64,000 nt of DNA, from assembly GCA_943788815.1 (NCBI GenBank), contig CALSRS010000001.1:124001-188000 (forward strand). The letters run 5' to 3'. Positions 27,964 through 36,717 of the stretch are shown piece after piece (within the stretch, counting starts at the first letter, position 1; each line of letters opens with the position of its first letter). The notes below the pieces were generated by a model. It had not been told where the DNA came from. It ran no database searches and was given only the letters and a program-made list of their open reading frames with translations. The position numbers were made by a program, and so were the translations under genes. This DNA comes from an uncultured Gammaproteobacteria bacterium. GTDB taxonomy: Bacteria; Pseudomonadota; Gammaproteobacteria; Eutrophobiales; Eutrophobiaceae.

Positions 27964-29496
27964 ATGCGCCAATTTCAGTCTAAACATACAATAATTGGTC
28001 TATTAGCTTTAACGTTTATTGCCACGGCTTATTACCTTTGGACATGGAGTGACGTCCTTGCTCATTTCGGTGGCGATAATGCCTACTACTTACTAACAGC
28101 AAATTATTTATCGCCTTATTCTAGTGCCAATCCCGTAGCATCATATTATTCTGGTATTAGTCAATATCCGCCTCTCTATCCTTTGCTACTTGCCCTAAGC
28201 GGTGGCGGCGAAAGCTTGTTAATGGCCCACATCGTTACCACTACCTGCCTGCTATTCTCACTTGTAGTTATCTATGGTCTTGCAAATAGTGAAGGAATGT
28301 CTCGATGGCAATCACTGGGAGTTTCCACTTTTTTTGCATTGTTACCGGGGACTTATATCCAGGCACTATCCATTCATAGTGAAAATTTGTACACACTCAC
28401 CTCTCTGCTAGGCTTAATGTTTATTTCACTATATGAAAAATCAGAAAAACCACCATATCTACTGGCTGCTGCCACAATGATTGCCTGTGCCAGCCTGGTT
28501 AGAACAGCAGGCATTGCCCTGGTCATTGCATTTATCATCTATTTATTTCTGAGAGAGGCAAAGCAAAAATATCGCTATATGGTCATCGTCATCCTACCCA
28601 TTATAATCTGGCTCGCCTTTCAGTCAGATAATGAGACCTCCTACCTTGCTGCACTGTCTGGTTTTTATAGTAATGACTTTTTGCAAATACTAACAGCTCA
28701 CCTTACCAGTCAAACTCACTACGTACTAAATGCATGGACCAGCTCGTTCACCACTGGCATTTTTGGTACCGAGTTATTATATGCGCTTTTACTAGTATGC
28801 ATTACATCAGCCCTATACAGAACTTACAGAAAAAAAATTGATGGGCTCTACGTTATTTTGTATCTGTGTATGATTATAATCTGGCCGTACCCTGCAGAAT
28901 CTATACGCCTGTTATTACCCATAATGCCGATATTACTCATTCAAACAGGAATACTAGTTATGCAAACAAGTTTAAAATGCAATATTAAACATTCATATGC
29001 ATTTGTGTTTGCAGGAAGTATCTTCTTTGCCATCACCCTGCCTGACCTATTACTCTCTGCCAACCGATTTAATTCTGATCTTGATCCCTCGCTAAGTAGA
29101 TATAAACATAGCTATTCCTGGTATATCCCCTCATTGAACACAGCAAAACAATCCTTGAAATTAAACCGCGCGATTACAGAGTCCCTGGTAAATTACAGGA
29201 AGTATGTACCAGAAAATGAATGTGTATTCAGCATCAAGCCATCAATCTTGGGTTTATATATGCAAAGATTGAGTTCTCCATCACCACCGCAGGGACTGAC
29301 AGAAGAAGCATTCACCAATGCGCTGTCGCAAAGTCGTTGTGGCTATATACTGTTAATGTCCCTGCAAAGCCCTAGTTATACCGAACCACTATATCCACTA
29401 AAACGATTGCAAAATAGATTGAATATCTTAGACATTAGTTTTATCGATGAGGAATTGAGACAGAATCCGGCTGTGATATTAGCGAAGATAAAATAA
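27964..29496 (+). CDS. GT-C-type polytopic membrane protein, possible glycosyltransferase
   Basis: A 510-residue inner-membrane protein with about ten predicted helices through residue 360 and a periplasmic C-terminal part. The first loop carries DVLAHFGGDNAYYLL, with acidic residues followed by an A-x-Y-like pattern as in PMT/ArnT-type GT-C enzymes, which use lipid-linked sugars. SQYPPLYPLLLAL also fits that group. No sugar-nucleotide or lipid-carrier gene is beside it, so donor and acceptor are unknown. The start lacks an obvious Shine-Dalgarno. Confidence in a membrane protein is high; in glycosyl transfer it is moderate. Confidence 0.65.
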   Translation: MRQFQSKHTIIGLLALTFIATAYYLWTWSDVLAHFGGDNAYYLLTANYLSPYSSANPVASYYSGISQYPPLYPLLLALSGGGESLLMAHIVTTTCLLFSLVVIYGLANSEGMSRWQSLGVSTFFALLPGTYIQALSIHSENLYTLTSLLGLMFISLYEKSEKPPYLLAAATMIACASLVRTAGIALVIAFIIYLFLREAKQKYRYMVIVILPIIIWLAFQSDNETSYLAALSGFYSNDFLQILTAHLTSQTHYVLNAWTSSFTTGIFGTELLYALLLVCITSALYRTYRKKIDGLYVILYLCMIIIWPYPAESIRLLLPIMPILLIQTGILVMQTSLKCNIKHSYAFVFAGSIFFAITLPDLLLSANRFNSDLDPSLSRYKHSYSWYIPSLNTAKQSLKLNRAITESLVNYRKYVPENECVFSIKPSILGLYMQRLSSPSPPQGLTEEAFTNALSQSRCGYILLMSLQSPSYTEPLYPLKRLQNRLNILDISFIDEELRQNPAVILAKIK

Positions 29497-29635
29497 GTTC
29501 GTGTAAGAACCTGTCATAAATAAACGCAAATTGTCCCTAATAGTTATGGCATATTACCAGTTCGTTGTTAACTACTCTAATTCTAGCAACCAATATCCAA
29601 TCAATTAGATAGTACTAATAACTGGACAACATTAA

Positions 29636-29848
29636 ATGAGAAAAATTGAAATCACAAAAGAACCCGTTGAACTTTACAAGATTCTCAAATTTGAAGGCGT
29701 TGTTTCCAGCGGCGGTGAAGCAAAAGCAGTAATTGATAATTGTCAGGTGATGGTAAACGGTGAGATAGAAACGAGGAAACGAAAAAAAATCATGTCTGGT
29801 GACATCATTGAATATAAGAACGAGAAATTTAAAATATATCTCAAGTGA
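29636..29848 (+). CDS. ybcJ: S4-domain RNA-binding protein, YbcJ-like
   Basis: A 70-residue protein that is essentially one S4 RNA-binding domain. It reads ELYKILKFEGVVSSGGEAKAVIDNCQVMVNGEIETRKRKKIMSGD, closely parallel to E. coli YbcJ (LLKLEG..SGAQAKIAI..G.V.VDG..ETRKR.KI..G). YbcJ-type proteins are predicted to bind structured RNA; the target is unknown. It stands alone between the membrane protein gene and the trpA end. Confidence 0.88.
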   Translation: MRKIEITKEPVELYKILKFEGVVSSGGEAKAVIDNCQVMVNGEIETRKRKKIMSGDIIEYKNEKFKIYLK

Positions 29849-30081
29849 AAATGAAGTCATCTAGAAGCGTTAAATATTGAGAACACAAAACACCCTGCTT
29901 AACTAAAATATCCAGATTCATGTCAAATTGATGTCCCTCTTGTGCCAGAAGCAATGGGATGGAAAGCGGAAGTGCAATTATTGATTGCGCCCCTAGAAAG
30001 AACTCGGTGGCCCTTGATGGTCTTAGAACCTTTCCCATGATTCGAAGCCATGTACTTTATTTAGCTTTCCAGGATTTGCAG
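29849..30081 (+). other. 233-bp gap between the S4-domain gene and trpA
   Basis: Nothing recognisable. Short open frames on both strands here match no family I know and lack start signals. No tRNA-like fold or terminator was found by eye. Confidence 0.4.
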
Positions 30082-30873
30082 CTATCGTACTAGACTCTTA
30101 AGAAACTCCTTATACTTCTCTTTACCCTGCTGTTCCCAAACGTTTAAACAGGCAGTACCTATAATGGCAACATCTGCCAATCCTTTAAGCTCATCCACTT
30201 GTTCTGATGTCTTAATCCCAAACCCCAATGCCAACGGTAAATCGGTTACATTTCGACATCGTTGGATATAATCAGATAAGGAATCATCAAAATTTGTTTC
30301 ATTACCTGTTACACCTTTGCGGGCAACACAATATAAAAAACCTGATGCATGATCCGTGATTTGGTTCATTCTTGAATCAGAGTTAACGGGTGTAATAATT
30401 TGAATATGATCAAGACCGTATTGTTTTCCTGCCTTATCCAATTCTAATGATGCTTCCATGGGGAGGTCGGCAATAATATAACCGCTACCACCTGCGGAAT
30501 TCAGTCGTTCACAGAAGGTTTCCTCGCCCATACAAAAAACACTATTGTAATAGCCCATGAATAGCAATGGAAAATCAAATGCATCTGATGCCTTCTTGAA
30601 AAAATCGAAATAATCATCGCAATCAATCCCGTGCTCCAGGGCGACTTGATTCGCCTTGATAAAAGCAGGCCCGTCGGCGATGGGTTCACTAAAAGGAAGT
30701 TGCAGTTCAACCAGGTCGATATCGGCTTCTTGCATGCATTCAAGCATAGCCCAGTTATCTTCCAGTGAAGGATAGCCGACGACAGCATGAGTCATAAGGA
30801 GGATGTCTTTCTCCTTAAGCCGGGAACGGACATAAGGTTCCAGTGCTTTTTTTTCATTAATTTTATTTATCAT
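30082..30873 (-). CDS. trpA: Tryptophan synthase alpha chain
   Basis: Cleaves indole-3-glycerol phosphate to indole, which is channelled to TrpB. The 263 residues are a TIM barrel. The catalytic Glu is in VELQLPF and the catalytic Asp in SEPIADGP. The wording LQLPFSEPIADGPAFIKAN differs from the common proteobacterial LGVPFSDPLADGP. GFGIKTSEQ and IIGTA near the end bind phosphate. The gene is 83 bp after trpB rather than overlapping it, and that gap contains two inverted repeats. The 5' genes of the pathway are not nearby. Confidence 0.96.
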   Translation of the reverse strand: MINKINEKKALEPYVRSRLKEKDILLMTHAVVGYPSLEDNWAMLECMQEADIDLVELQLPFSEPIADGPAFIKANQVALEHGIDCDDYFDFFKKASDAFDFPLLFMGYYNSVFCMGEETFCERLNSAGGSGYIIADLPMEASLELDKAGKQYGLDHIQIITPVNSDSRMNQITDHASGFLYCVARKGVTGNETNFDDSLSDYIQRCRNVTDLPLALGFGIKTSEQVDELKGLADVAIIGTACLNVWEQQGKEKYKEFLKSLVR

Positions 30874-30887
30874 ACTTAATTTATATC

Positions 30888-30943
30888 CTGTTCACTTTGT
30901 GGACAGTTAATTCCCTCACCCCACCTTCCATTAGGATATGGAA
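30888..30943 (-). repeat. Two inverted repeats in the trpB-trpA gap
   Basis: 30926-30943 is TTCCAT-N6-ATGGAA, a perfect 6-bp stem. 30888-30906 is CTGTTCAC-ttt-GTGGACAG, an 8-bp stem with one mismatch. The second lies 15 bp before the trpA ATG and includes the likely Shine-Dalgarno region, so it could affect trpA translation. No U-run follows, so this is not a standard terminator. Confidence 0.45.
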
Positions 30944-30956
30944 AGATGGCATCGTA

Positions 30957-32222
30957 TTAATCCATATTCTCTACTTTGCTTTTCAGGAACTCGTTCCATT
31001 TTTCATCCTTTAGCGCATCGGCGATAGTGAAAATATCTTTGTCACCTCGACCTGAAAGATTAACCAGTATATTTTTTCCTTTGCCAATTTCCTTTGCTTC
31101 CTTTAAGGCATGGACGATGGCGTGCGTACTTTCAAGCGCAGGAATGACGCCTTCATTTTTTACAGTGATTTTAAACGCCTCAACAACTTCTTTATCTGTG
31201 GCAGATTCAAATCTGACCTTACCCTGGCTGTGTAGATAAGCGAGGATAGGACCTACACCAACATAATCCAGCCCTGCAGAGACTGAATGAGTATCTTTCA
31301 TTTGGCCTTCTTTATCTTGCAGGAAGTAGGTTTTATATCCTTGTGCAACGCCGACATGTCCCTGACCACTAGCGATGCGGGCGGCGTGCTGTCCGCTGTT
31401 CATACCTTCCCCACCGGCCTCCACACCAATGAGTTCCACTTGTGCATCATCCAGGAACCCGGCAAAAATCCCACTGGCATTGGACCCCCCTCCGACACAG
31501 GCAATTACTTGATCAGGTAATTGACCAATAATATCCAGCATTTGTTTACGAGCTTCCATACCGATAATAGATTGAAACCAGGTGACCATGAGTGGAAACG
31601 GGTGAGGACCACATACCGTGCCTAATACATAGTGAGTTTCGGCCATGGAGTCTGCCCAATCACGCATAGCCGCATTAATGGCATCCTTTAATGTTCGCGT
31701 GCCATCTTCTACGGCAATCACATTAGCGCCCAGTTGTTCCATCCAGAAGACATTAGGGCGTTGCCGTGCCACATCTACGGCGCCCATGTAGATAGTACAT
31801 TCGAGCCCCAGCTTTGCTGCCATGGTGGCAGTTGCCACGCCGTGTTGCCCTGCCCCGGTCTCGGCGATAACACGTTTCTTCTTCATGCGTTTAACTAGCA
31901 AACCTTGCCCCATGACATTATTCGCTTTATGCGCACCAGTATGATTCAGGTCTTCTCTTTTGAGATAAATATTTGCCCCACCACATTGGCGTGTCAGATT
32001 TTCACAAAAGGTAACGGGTGTTGGACGACAGGAATAGGACGACATCAACTGCACGTATTCATCCCAGAAATGACTATCCTTACGCGCTGCATCAAAGGCA
32101 TCGCATAATTCGGCAATGGTTTCATGTAGGATTTCGGGGATATAGGCGCCACCAAATTCGCCATAAAAGCCCTCGCGGCCTGCTTCAAATTCAAAAAGCT
32201 GTTCAAACATCGGATTTGTCAT
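30957..32222 (-). CDS. trpB: Tryptophan synthase beta chain
   Basis: PLP enzyme that joins indole and serine to make tryptophan. The 421 residues carry the PLP lysine K99 in LNHTGAHKANN, the GAGQHGVATA region and the phosphate-binding GGGSNA. Several signatures depart from the usual proteobacterial form: FGGAYIPEIL in place of the common FGGrfVPETL, VARQRPNVFWMEQLGA in place of VERQ.LNVFRM, and GPHPFPLMVTWFQSIIG. These forms remind me of Bacteroidota-type TrpB. GC content is above that of most of the window. A -10 element TATAAT lies 30 bp before the ATG. Confidence 0.97.
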   Translation of the reverse strand: MTNPMFEQLFEFEAGREGFYGEFGGAYIPEILHETIAELCDAFDAARKDSHFWDEYVQLMSSYSCRPTPVTFCENLTRQCGGANIYLKREDLNHTGAHKANNVMGQGLLVKRMKKKRVIAETGAGQHGVATATMAAKLGLECTIYMGAVDVARQRPNVFWMEQLGANVIAVEDGTRTLKDAINAAMRDWADSMAETHYVLGTVCGPHPFPLMVTWFQSIIGMEARKQMLDIIGQLPDQVIACVGGGSNASGIFAGFLDDAQVELIGVEAGGEGMNSGQHAARIASGQGHVGVAQGYKTYFLQDKEGQMKDTHSVSAGLDYVGVGPILAYLHSQGKVRFESATDKEVVEAFKITVKNEGVIPALESTHAIVHALKEAKEIGKGKNILVNLSGRGDKDIFTIADALKDEKWNEFLKSKVENMD

Positions 32223-32251
32223 ATCGAATTCAACATATAATTTAGGCTAGC

Positions 32252-32257
32252 ATTATA
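32252..32257 (-). promoter_or_regulatory. Possible -10 element of the trpBA operon
   Basis: Minus-strand TATAAT 30 bp before the trpB ATG. The best -35 is AAGACA with a 19-bp spacer, which is long. No leader peptide with tandem Trp codons was found in the 165-bp upstream gap. Confidence 0.35.
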
Positions 32258-32387
32258 CGACATACTGCAGATAAAGTGTCTTTGTTGTGGATATTTAATA
32301 CACTGGACACTGGCTTTCGCGAGTATGTCAGGCCTGGGTATTGTATTTTAAAAAGTCCGTTGGTCTTTCAAGATTCAAACATATCAA

Positions 32388-33254
32388 CTAGCTCTTCAAA
32401 AAGTCATTTAAAATACCAGCCAAGCTGGCAGGTTGTTCCAGGTGCAGCATGTGACCAGCATCTGAAATCACTTCTTCTGTTAATTGGGGAATGGCTTCTT
32501 GGATTTCCGCCTTGTACCCATCTTTCATATAGCTTTTATATATAGGCGAGCTCTCTGCCATTACCAGCAAGGTATCGGCCGTAATTATTTTCCAGCAACT
32601 GATTACCTCGGCACGCCGGTAAAGTACTGGATTAACGCGTTTATGTCTTGGGTCATGTTTTATTTTAAAGTGTCCGCCTGCATCTCTCTTAGCCCAGTAT
32701 CCGGCCAGAAATTCTGCTTGTGCTTCACTTAATCGAGGCGCCAGTTTTTTTAACCTCTCAACGACTCCATTTATATTTGGGTAAGTTGAAAAATTCACAC
32801 CTGAGTCAAGCTGATCCAGCCATCTCATATATTGTGCCGGGGCGTCTTCTGGCTTACTGTCTGGGAGACCATACACATCCAGACTGACTGCATGCGAGAC
32901 CTGATCTGGACATATGCCTGCGTATAACCAGGCAATGTTTCCTCCCATGCTATGTCCCACAAGCCTAACGCGTTGATTAGGTGAAAAATACATAATGATA
33001 GCCTGGAGATCGCCCAGATAGTCTGGAAACCAGTAGCCATCACTATTCCAGTCGCTGTCTCCAAAGCCTCGCCAGTCAGGGGCAATCAGATACCAATTAT
33101 CGTCCATATAATCTGCAAGAAACTGGAAACTCATTCCCACGTCTGCCCAGCCATGTAACAGATAGACCGGCACTCCCTTTGGGTCTCCCCAGCAATGAAA
33201 CCGGTACTGTAATCCTCTAATCTGAATATCATGAACGGTTGGCGAATTTTTCAT
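32388..33254 (-). CDS. Alpha/beta hydrolase
   Basis: A 288-residue alpha/beta-hydrolase fold protein when started at the ATG at 33252-33254 (MKNSPTVHDIQIRGLQYRFH). A longer form starting at 33365 would overlap the divergent aminotransferase gene and is unlikely. The oxyanion region is YLLHGWADVGMSF, the nucleophile elbow is GHSMGGNIAW and the catalytic His is in DAGHMLHLEQP. APDWRGFGDSD is the usual strand 4 loop. It is cytoplasmic (no signal peptide). The substrate cannot be predicted. Confidence 0.85.
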   Translation of the reverse strand: MKNSPTVHDIQIRGLQYRFHCWGDPKGVPVYLLHGWADVGMSFQFLADYMDDNWYLIAPDWRGFGDSDWNSDGYWFPDYLGDLQAIIMYFSPNQRVRLVGHSMGGNIAWLYAGICPDQVSHAVSLDVYGLPDSKPEDAPAQYMRWLDQLDSGVNFSTYPNINGVVERLKKLAPRLSEAQAEFLAGYWAKRDAGGHFKIKHDPRHKRVNPVLYRRAEVISCWKIITADTLLVMAESSPIYKSYMKDGYKAEIQEAIPQLTEEVISDAGHMLHLEQPASLAGILNDFLKS

Positions 33255-33345
33255 TTGATACATGATGTTGCTATTCTCCGCTATGGCGTCACATTGCCCA
33301 AGCATATGAGGTATCATAAACTGAAACAATACCCGGAAGATTGAG

Positions 33346-34491
33346 ATGATTGATTCGTCCCTCATACATAAGGAATTTCCTCAACCAGAGGATCTTTATT
33401 ACCTGAATCATGCCGCTGTTGCTCCCTGGCCAGCAAGAACTGCAGAGGCTGTGGGTCAGTTTGCGCAAGAGAACATTACCATTGGGGCAAAAGACTATCC
33501 CAACTGGTTGGCAAAGGAAAAACTCCTCAGAAAACAGTTACAATCTCTGATTAACGCCCCCGCAGTTGATGATATCGCCCTAGTGAAGAATACTTCTGAA
33601 GCCATTTCCATTGTGGCCTTTGGTATTGACTGGCAACAAGGCGATAATATTGTCAGTTCTAATGAAGAATTTCCCTCTAACCGCATTCCCTGGGAAGCAC
33701 AGTCCCGACATGGCGTGGAATTTCGAGAAGTGGCAATACAAGGGCAAGATCCCGAACAGGCGTTAATAGATGCCTGTGACAAGCACACCCGGCTTTTGAC
33801 TATCAGTTCTGTGCAATACGCCAGTGGTTTGCGTATTGATTTAGAACGATTGGGAACGTTTTGCGCTCAAAACCAGATTCTGTTCTGTGTGGATGCAATT
33901 CAAACGCTGGGGGCAATTAAAATGGATGCTCAGGCCATTCAGGCGGACTTCATTATGGCAGATGGCCATAAATGGATGCTAGGTCCTGAAGGGATTGCGC
34001 TGTTTTATTGTCGAGAATCCGCTCGGGAACACATTACTCTCAACCAGTACGGCTGGCATATGATTGAACAGTATGGCAATTATGACTTGAAGGAATGGAC
34101 CCCGGCCAAATCCGCGAGAAAATTCGAGTGCGGCAGTAACAATCTCATGGGCGTGCATGCCTTATCGGCTAGCCTGTCACTATTTGAAGAAATTGGAATG
34201 GATATAATAGAAAATAGCGTGTTGGATCACAGCCGATATCTAATGGAACGTCTTGCTCAGGATAATCGGATTTCGCTAATTACCCCAAGCAAAGAGCAGG
34301 CTTATGGGGGAATCGTAACGTTTCAGGTCCATGACCACGACCAGAATGCTTTACATCGAAACTTACTCAATGAAAATGTGATCTGTGCACACCGTGGCGG
34401 CGGAATCCGTTTTTCTCCCCACTTCTATACTACTCGCGAAAAAATAGATAAATCACTTGAGATATTATCTTTATCTATTAGATTTAATTAA
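33346..34491 (+). CDS. Class V aminotransferase-fold PLP enzyme
   Basis: A 381-residue PLP enzyme related to cysteine desulfurases and isopenicillin-N epimerase. The PLP lysine is K209 in ADFIMADGHKWMLGPEG and the PLP-binding Asp is D183 in FCVDAIQTLGA. The substrate-side cysteine loop of NifS/SufS is not evident, so desulfurase activity is doubtful. It is divergent from the hydrolase gene, and its end overlaps the convergent tatD stop by 8 bp. The true substrate is unknown. Confidence 0.88.
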   Translation: MIDSSLIHKEFPQPEDLYYLNHAAVAPWPARTAEAVGQFAQENITIGAKDYPNWLAKEKLLRKQLQSLINAPAVDDIALVKNTSEAISIVAFGIDWQQGDNIVSSNEEFPSNRIPWEAQSRHGVEFREVAIQGQDPEQALIDACDKHTRLLTISSVQYASGLRIDLERLGTFCAQNQILFCVDAIQTLGAIKMDAQAIQADFIMADGHKWMLGPEGIALFYCRESAREHITLNQYGWHMIEQYGNYDLKEWTPAKSARKFECGSNNLMGVHALSASLSLFEEIGMDIIENSVLDHSRYLMERLAQDNRISLITPSKEQAYGGIVTFQVHDHDQNALHRNLLNENVICAHRGGGIRFSPHFYTTREKIDKSLEILSLSIRFN

Positions 34492-35248
34492 TAAATAATC
34501 TTTTATAACTTTCAGTTGTTAGTTCAGCGACCCGTTCTAGAGGTATCCCACGTAAATCCGCGATATGTTCTGCAACGTGCCTGACGTATGCGGGTTGATT
34601 TTGCTTTCCTCGAAAAGGCATGGGTGCAAGGTAAGGTGAGTCGGTTTCTATCAGAAATTTATCTTCAGGGACCTTTTTTGCGACTTCCTTTATATCAGTG
34701 GCATTTTTAAACGTGACTATCCCGGAAAAGGAGATATAGAAATTGAGTTCTATGGCTTGCATCGCTGTGTCTATGTCATCCACAAAGCAGTGCATCACTC
34801 CCCCCACCTGATCTGCCCCCTCTTCTCGCAATAGTCGGATAACATCCTGTTTTGCATCTCGAGTATGGACAATCAGGGGCTTATCAACCGATTTTGCAAC
34901 TTGTATATGATCACGAAAGCGTTTTCGTTGCCATTCCAGATCGCCCTCACTACGAAAATAGTCAAGACCGGTCTCACCGATGGCTACGATATCGGGGTCT
35001 TGCCCCCATTTAGTCATCTCATCGACATCGATATCTTCCTCCAGTTCAGTATTGGGGTGTATCCCCACTGAAGCCTGGACCGTATCGTAGCGTCTGGCAA
35101 GCTCGATGACATCAGGGAAACTTTCCATATCAATACTTACACAAAGCATACCAGTAACAGCATTTTTACTAGCGTTCGAGAGAATTTCCTCTACCCCACC
35201 TTCTGATTCAATCATGGGTAAATGGCAGTGGGAATCAATGAATTCCAT
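34484..35248 (-). CDS. TatD-family metal-dependent DNase (YcfH-like)
   Basis: A 254-residue TIM-barrel nuclease/hydrolase. Metal-binding His residues are in FIDSHCHLP at the N-terminus. AIGETGLDYF, PLIVHTRDA and MHCF carry further ligands, and LIETDSPYLAP is the C-terminal family signature. It closes the plsX-to-tatD cluster, the same place as ycfH in E. coli and PA2959 in Pseudomonas. The symbol is left blank because several paralogues share this fold. Confidence 0.94.
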   Translation of the reverse strand: MEFIDSHCHLPMIESEGGVEEILSNASKNAVTGMLCVSIDMESFPDVIELARRYDTVQASVGIHPNTELEEDIDVDEMTKWGQDPDIVAIGETGLDYFRSEGDLEWQRKRFRDHIQVAKSVDKPLIVHTRDAKQDVIRLLREEGADQVGGVMHCFVDDIDTAMQAIELNFYISFSGIVTFKNATDIKEVAKKVPEDKFLIETDSPYLAPMPFRGKQNQPAYVRHVAEHIADLRGIPLERVAELTTESYKRLFIN

Positions 35249-35358
35249 GGCTTAATCTTTGAATATAGGATAAAAGAATAAAAGGAGTGTTTTGAATATT
35301 AAAAGTAGAGTGATAAGTCACGTGGAATACGTTTCACGTATTACTTCTTACTTTTTAA

Positions 35359-35718
35359 CTAAATTGTTTGAGTCGGTCTATCTGAAGAAAATGCGCCTGC
35401 CAGCTGGTTTTCAATTTTGTGCTTAGTCGCTCCTTTATCCAACTCATTAAACTGCACACCAATACCCGCCGTTTTATTGCTCTGAGCACCCTTAGGAGTA
35501 ATCCAAACGACTCGGCCTGCAACAGGTAACTTTTCCTTGCTGTCCATTAACGTAAGCAACATAAAGACCTCATCTCCTAACTTATAGGGTTTGGCAGTAG
35601 GAATAAAGAAGCCACCATTTTTTATAAATGGCATATAGGAAGCATACAGAGCACTTTTATCCCTGATTGTCAGGGACAATATTCCCTGTCTTGGATCACG
35701 ACCACCTGCTGCACTCAC
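35359..35718 (-). CDS. pilZ: Type IV pilus-type PilZ protein
   Basis: A 119-residue PilZ-domain protein. The text ILSLTIRDKSALYASYMPFIKNGG, then LGDEVFMLLTLMD, VAGRVVWITPKGAQ and AGIGVQFNE is very close to Pseudomonas PilZ, the founding pilus-assembly protein. That subgroup lacks the RxxxR c-di-GMP motif, and none is seen here either. It lies between holB (4 bp away) and tatD exactly as in Pseudomonas. It suggests type IV pili, though no other pilus genes are in the window. Confidence 0.93.
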   Translation of the reverse strand: MSAAGGRDPRQGILSLTIRDKSALYASYMPFIKNGGFFIPTAKPYKLGDEVFMLLTLMDSKEKLPVAGRVVWITPKGAQSNKTAGIGVQFNELDKGATKHKIENQLAGAFSSDRPTQTI

Positions 35719-35721
35719 GTA

Positions 35722-36717
35722 TCATCCTCCTGTTGATGACTGACCTTGCCAGAATAACAAAAAATCCTCAAGTAAACCTGTTTGATTCAGATTATAAAGT
35801 CCGGTGACTGCCTGATAATGGCGTCTCGCCATATCATAACTACTCACCAGCTGACGTAAGTTTAATTGATTTATGATCTGTTGCAAATCTTGACTATTTT
35901 GCAACTTAGCAGTATCTGATTGTCCTGTTAACTTTAATCTGGTCATTAGCGCGATTAAATAGACTAACCAATGAAAAACCTCAGTGGCGCCATATTCATG
36001 CCATTTCTGAGCAATTTGCATAAAATCTGCGCCTTGTTCCAGCAAACCTCGCAAGTCCTTTATTATTTGAGACTGTTGTAATGCTAAATCTGACTCCAGT
36101 AATTCCAATGCATACAAGGGTTTCCCCTGGGCCATGTTCCATATTTCATTGCATCGGACTGTATCGATATCCGAACTTTCCATTAACCAGCGCTTCCCGA
36201 TTTCCTCAGTTGCCTTATGGAATTGAATCTGCTGACACCGGCTGCGGATGGTGACGGGTAATTTTGAAGGTCTGGAACTCACCAGCATGAGCACAACATT
36301 CCCTGCAGGCTCCTCAAGCGTCTTTAATAAGGCATTGGAAGAATTACGATTCATTGCATCTGCTGGCTGGATGATTGCAATTTTATAACTGGAATACTGG
36401 CTCGTTAACTGGGTAAATTCAATCAGACCACGAATTGGTTCCACCTTGATTTGTTTGCCGGGTTCTTCGGGTTCTACTTTGTAAAGATCCGGATGGTTAC
36501 CGGAGGTAAATAGTAGACACGATTGACATTCGCCGCAGGCCTGAGAATTTTCAGCGTTGTCACATAAGAGCTTAGCCGCAATTTTGACAGAGAAGTCTTC
36601 TATACCGGTACCAGAAGGTCCCGATAATAAAAGTCCATGGGGCATACGACCATTCTGATGGGCCGTCATTAATTGTTCCCATTGCTCAATGTGCCATGGA
36701 TAGCTATTCAGATTCAA
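35722..36717 (-). CDS. holB: DNA polymerase III delta' subunit
   Basis: Clamp-loader subunit of the replicative polymerase. The 331 residues start with HIEQWEQLM and a degenerate P-loop (LSGPSGTGIEDF, Lys missing), which is normal for delta'. Zinc ligands are C52, CGECQSC. The SRC motif appears in PVTIRSRCQ and NALLKTLEEP is the conserved sensor region. It overlaps tmk by 4 bp (ATGA). Confidence 0.95.
   Translation of the reverse strand: MNLNSYPWHIEQWEQLMTAHQNGRMPHGLLLSGPSGTGIEDFSVKIAAKLLCDNAENSQACGECQSCLLFTSGNHPDLYKVEPEEPGKQIKVEPIRGLIEFTQLTSQYSSYKIAIIQPADAMNRNSSNALLKTLEEPAGNVVLMLVSSRPSKLPVTIRSRCQQIQFHKATEEIGKRWLMESSDIDTVRCNEIWNMAQGKPLYALELLESDLALQQSQIIKDLRGLLEQGADFMQIAQKWHEYGATEVFHWLVYLIALMTRLKLTGQSDTAKLQNSQDLQQIINQLNLRQLVSSYDMARRHYQAVTGLYNLNQTGLLEDFLLFWQGQSSTGG

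Noticed and set aside
29841-30038. A 65-codon open frame on the minus strand between the S4-domain gene and trpA
   Set aside because: No family match that I recognise, no ribosome binding site and an overlap with the S4 gene. It is treated as chance.
32223-32387. Possible trp attenuator leader peptide upstream of trpB
   Set aside because: No short frame with tandem Trp codons and no terminator pair were found on the minus strand.
36650-36690. Degenerate P-loop in HolB considered as a damaged gene
   Set aside because: Delta' subunits normally lack a working Walker A, so the missing Lys is expected.
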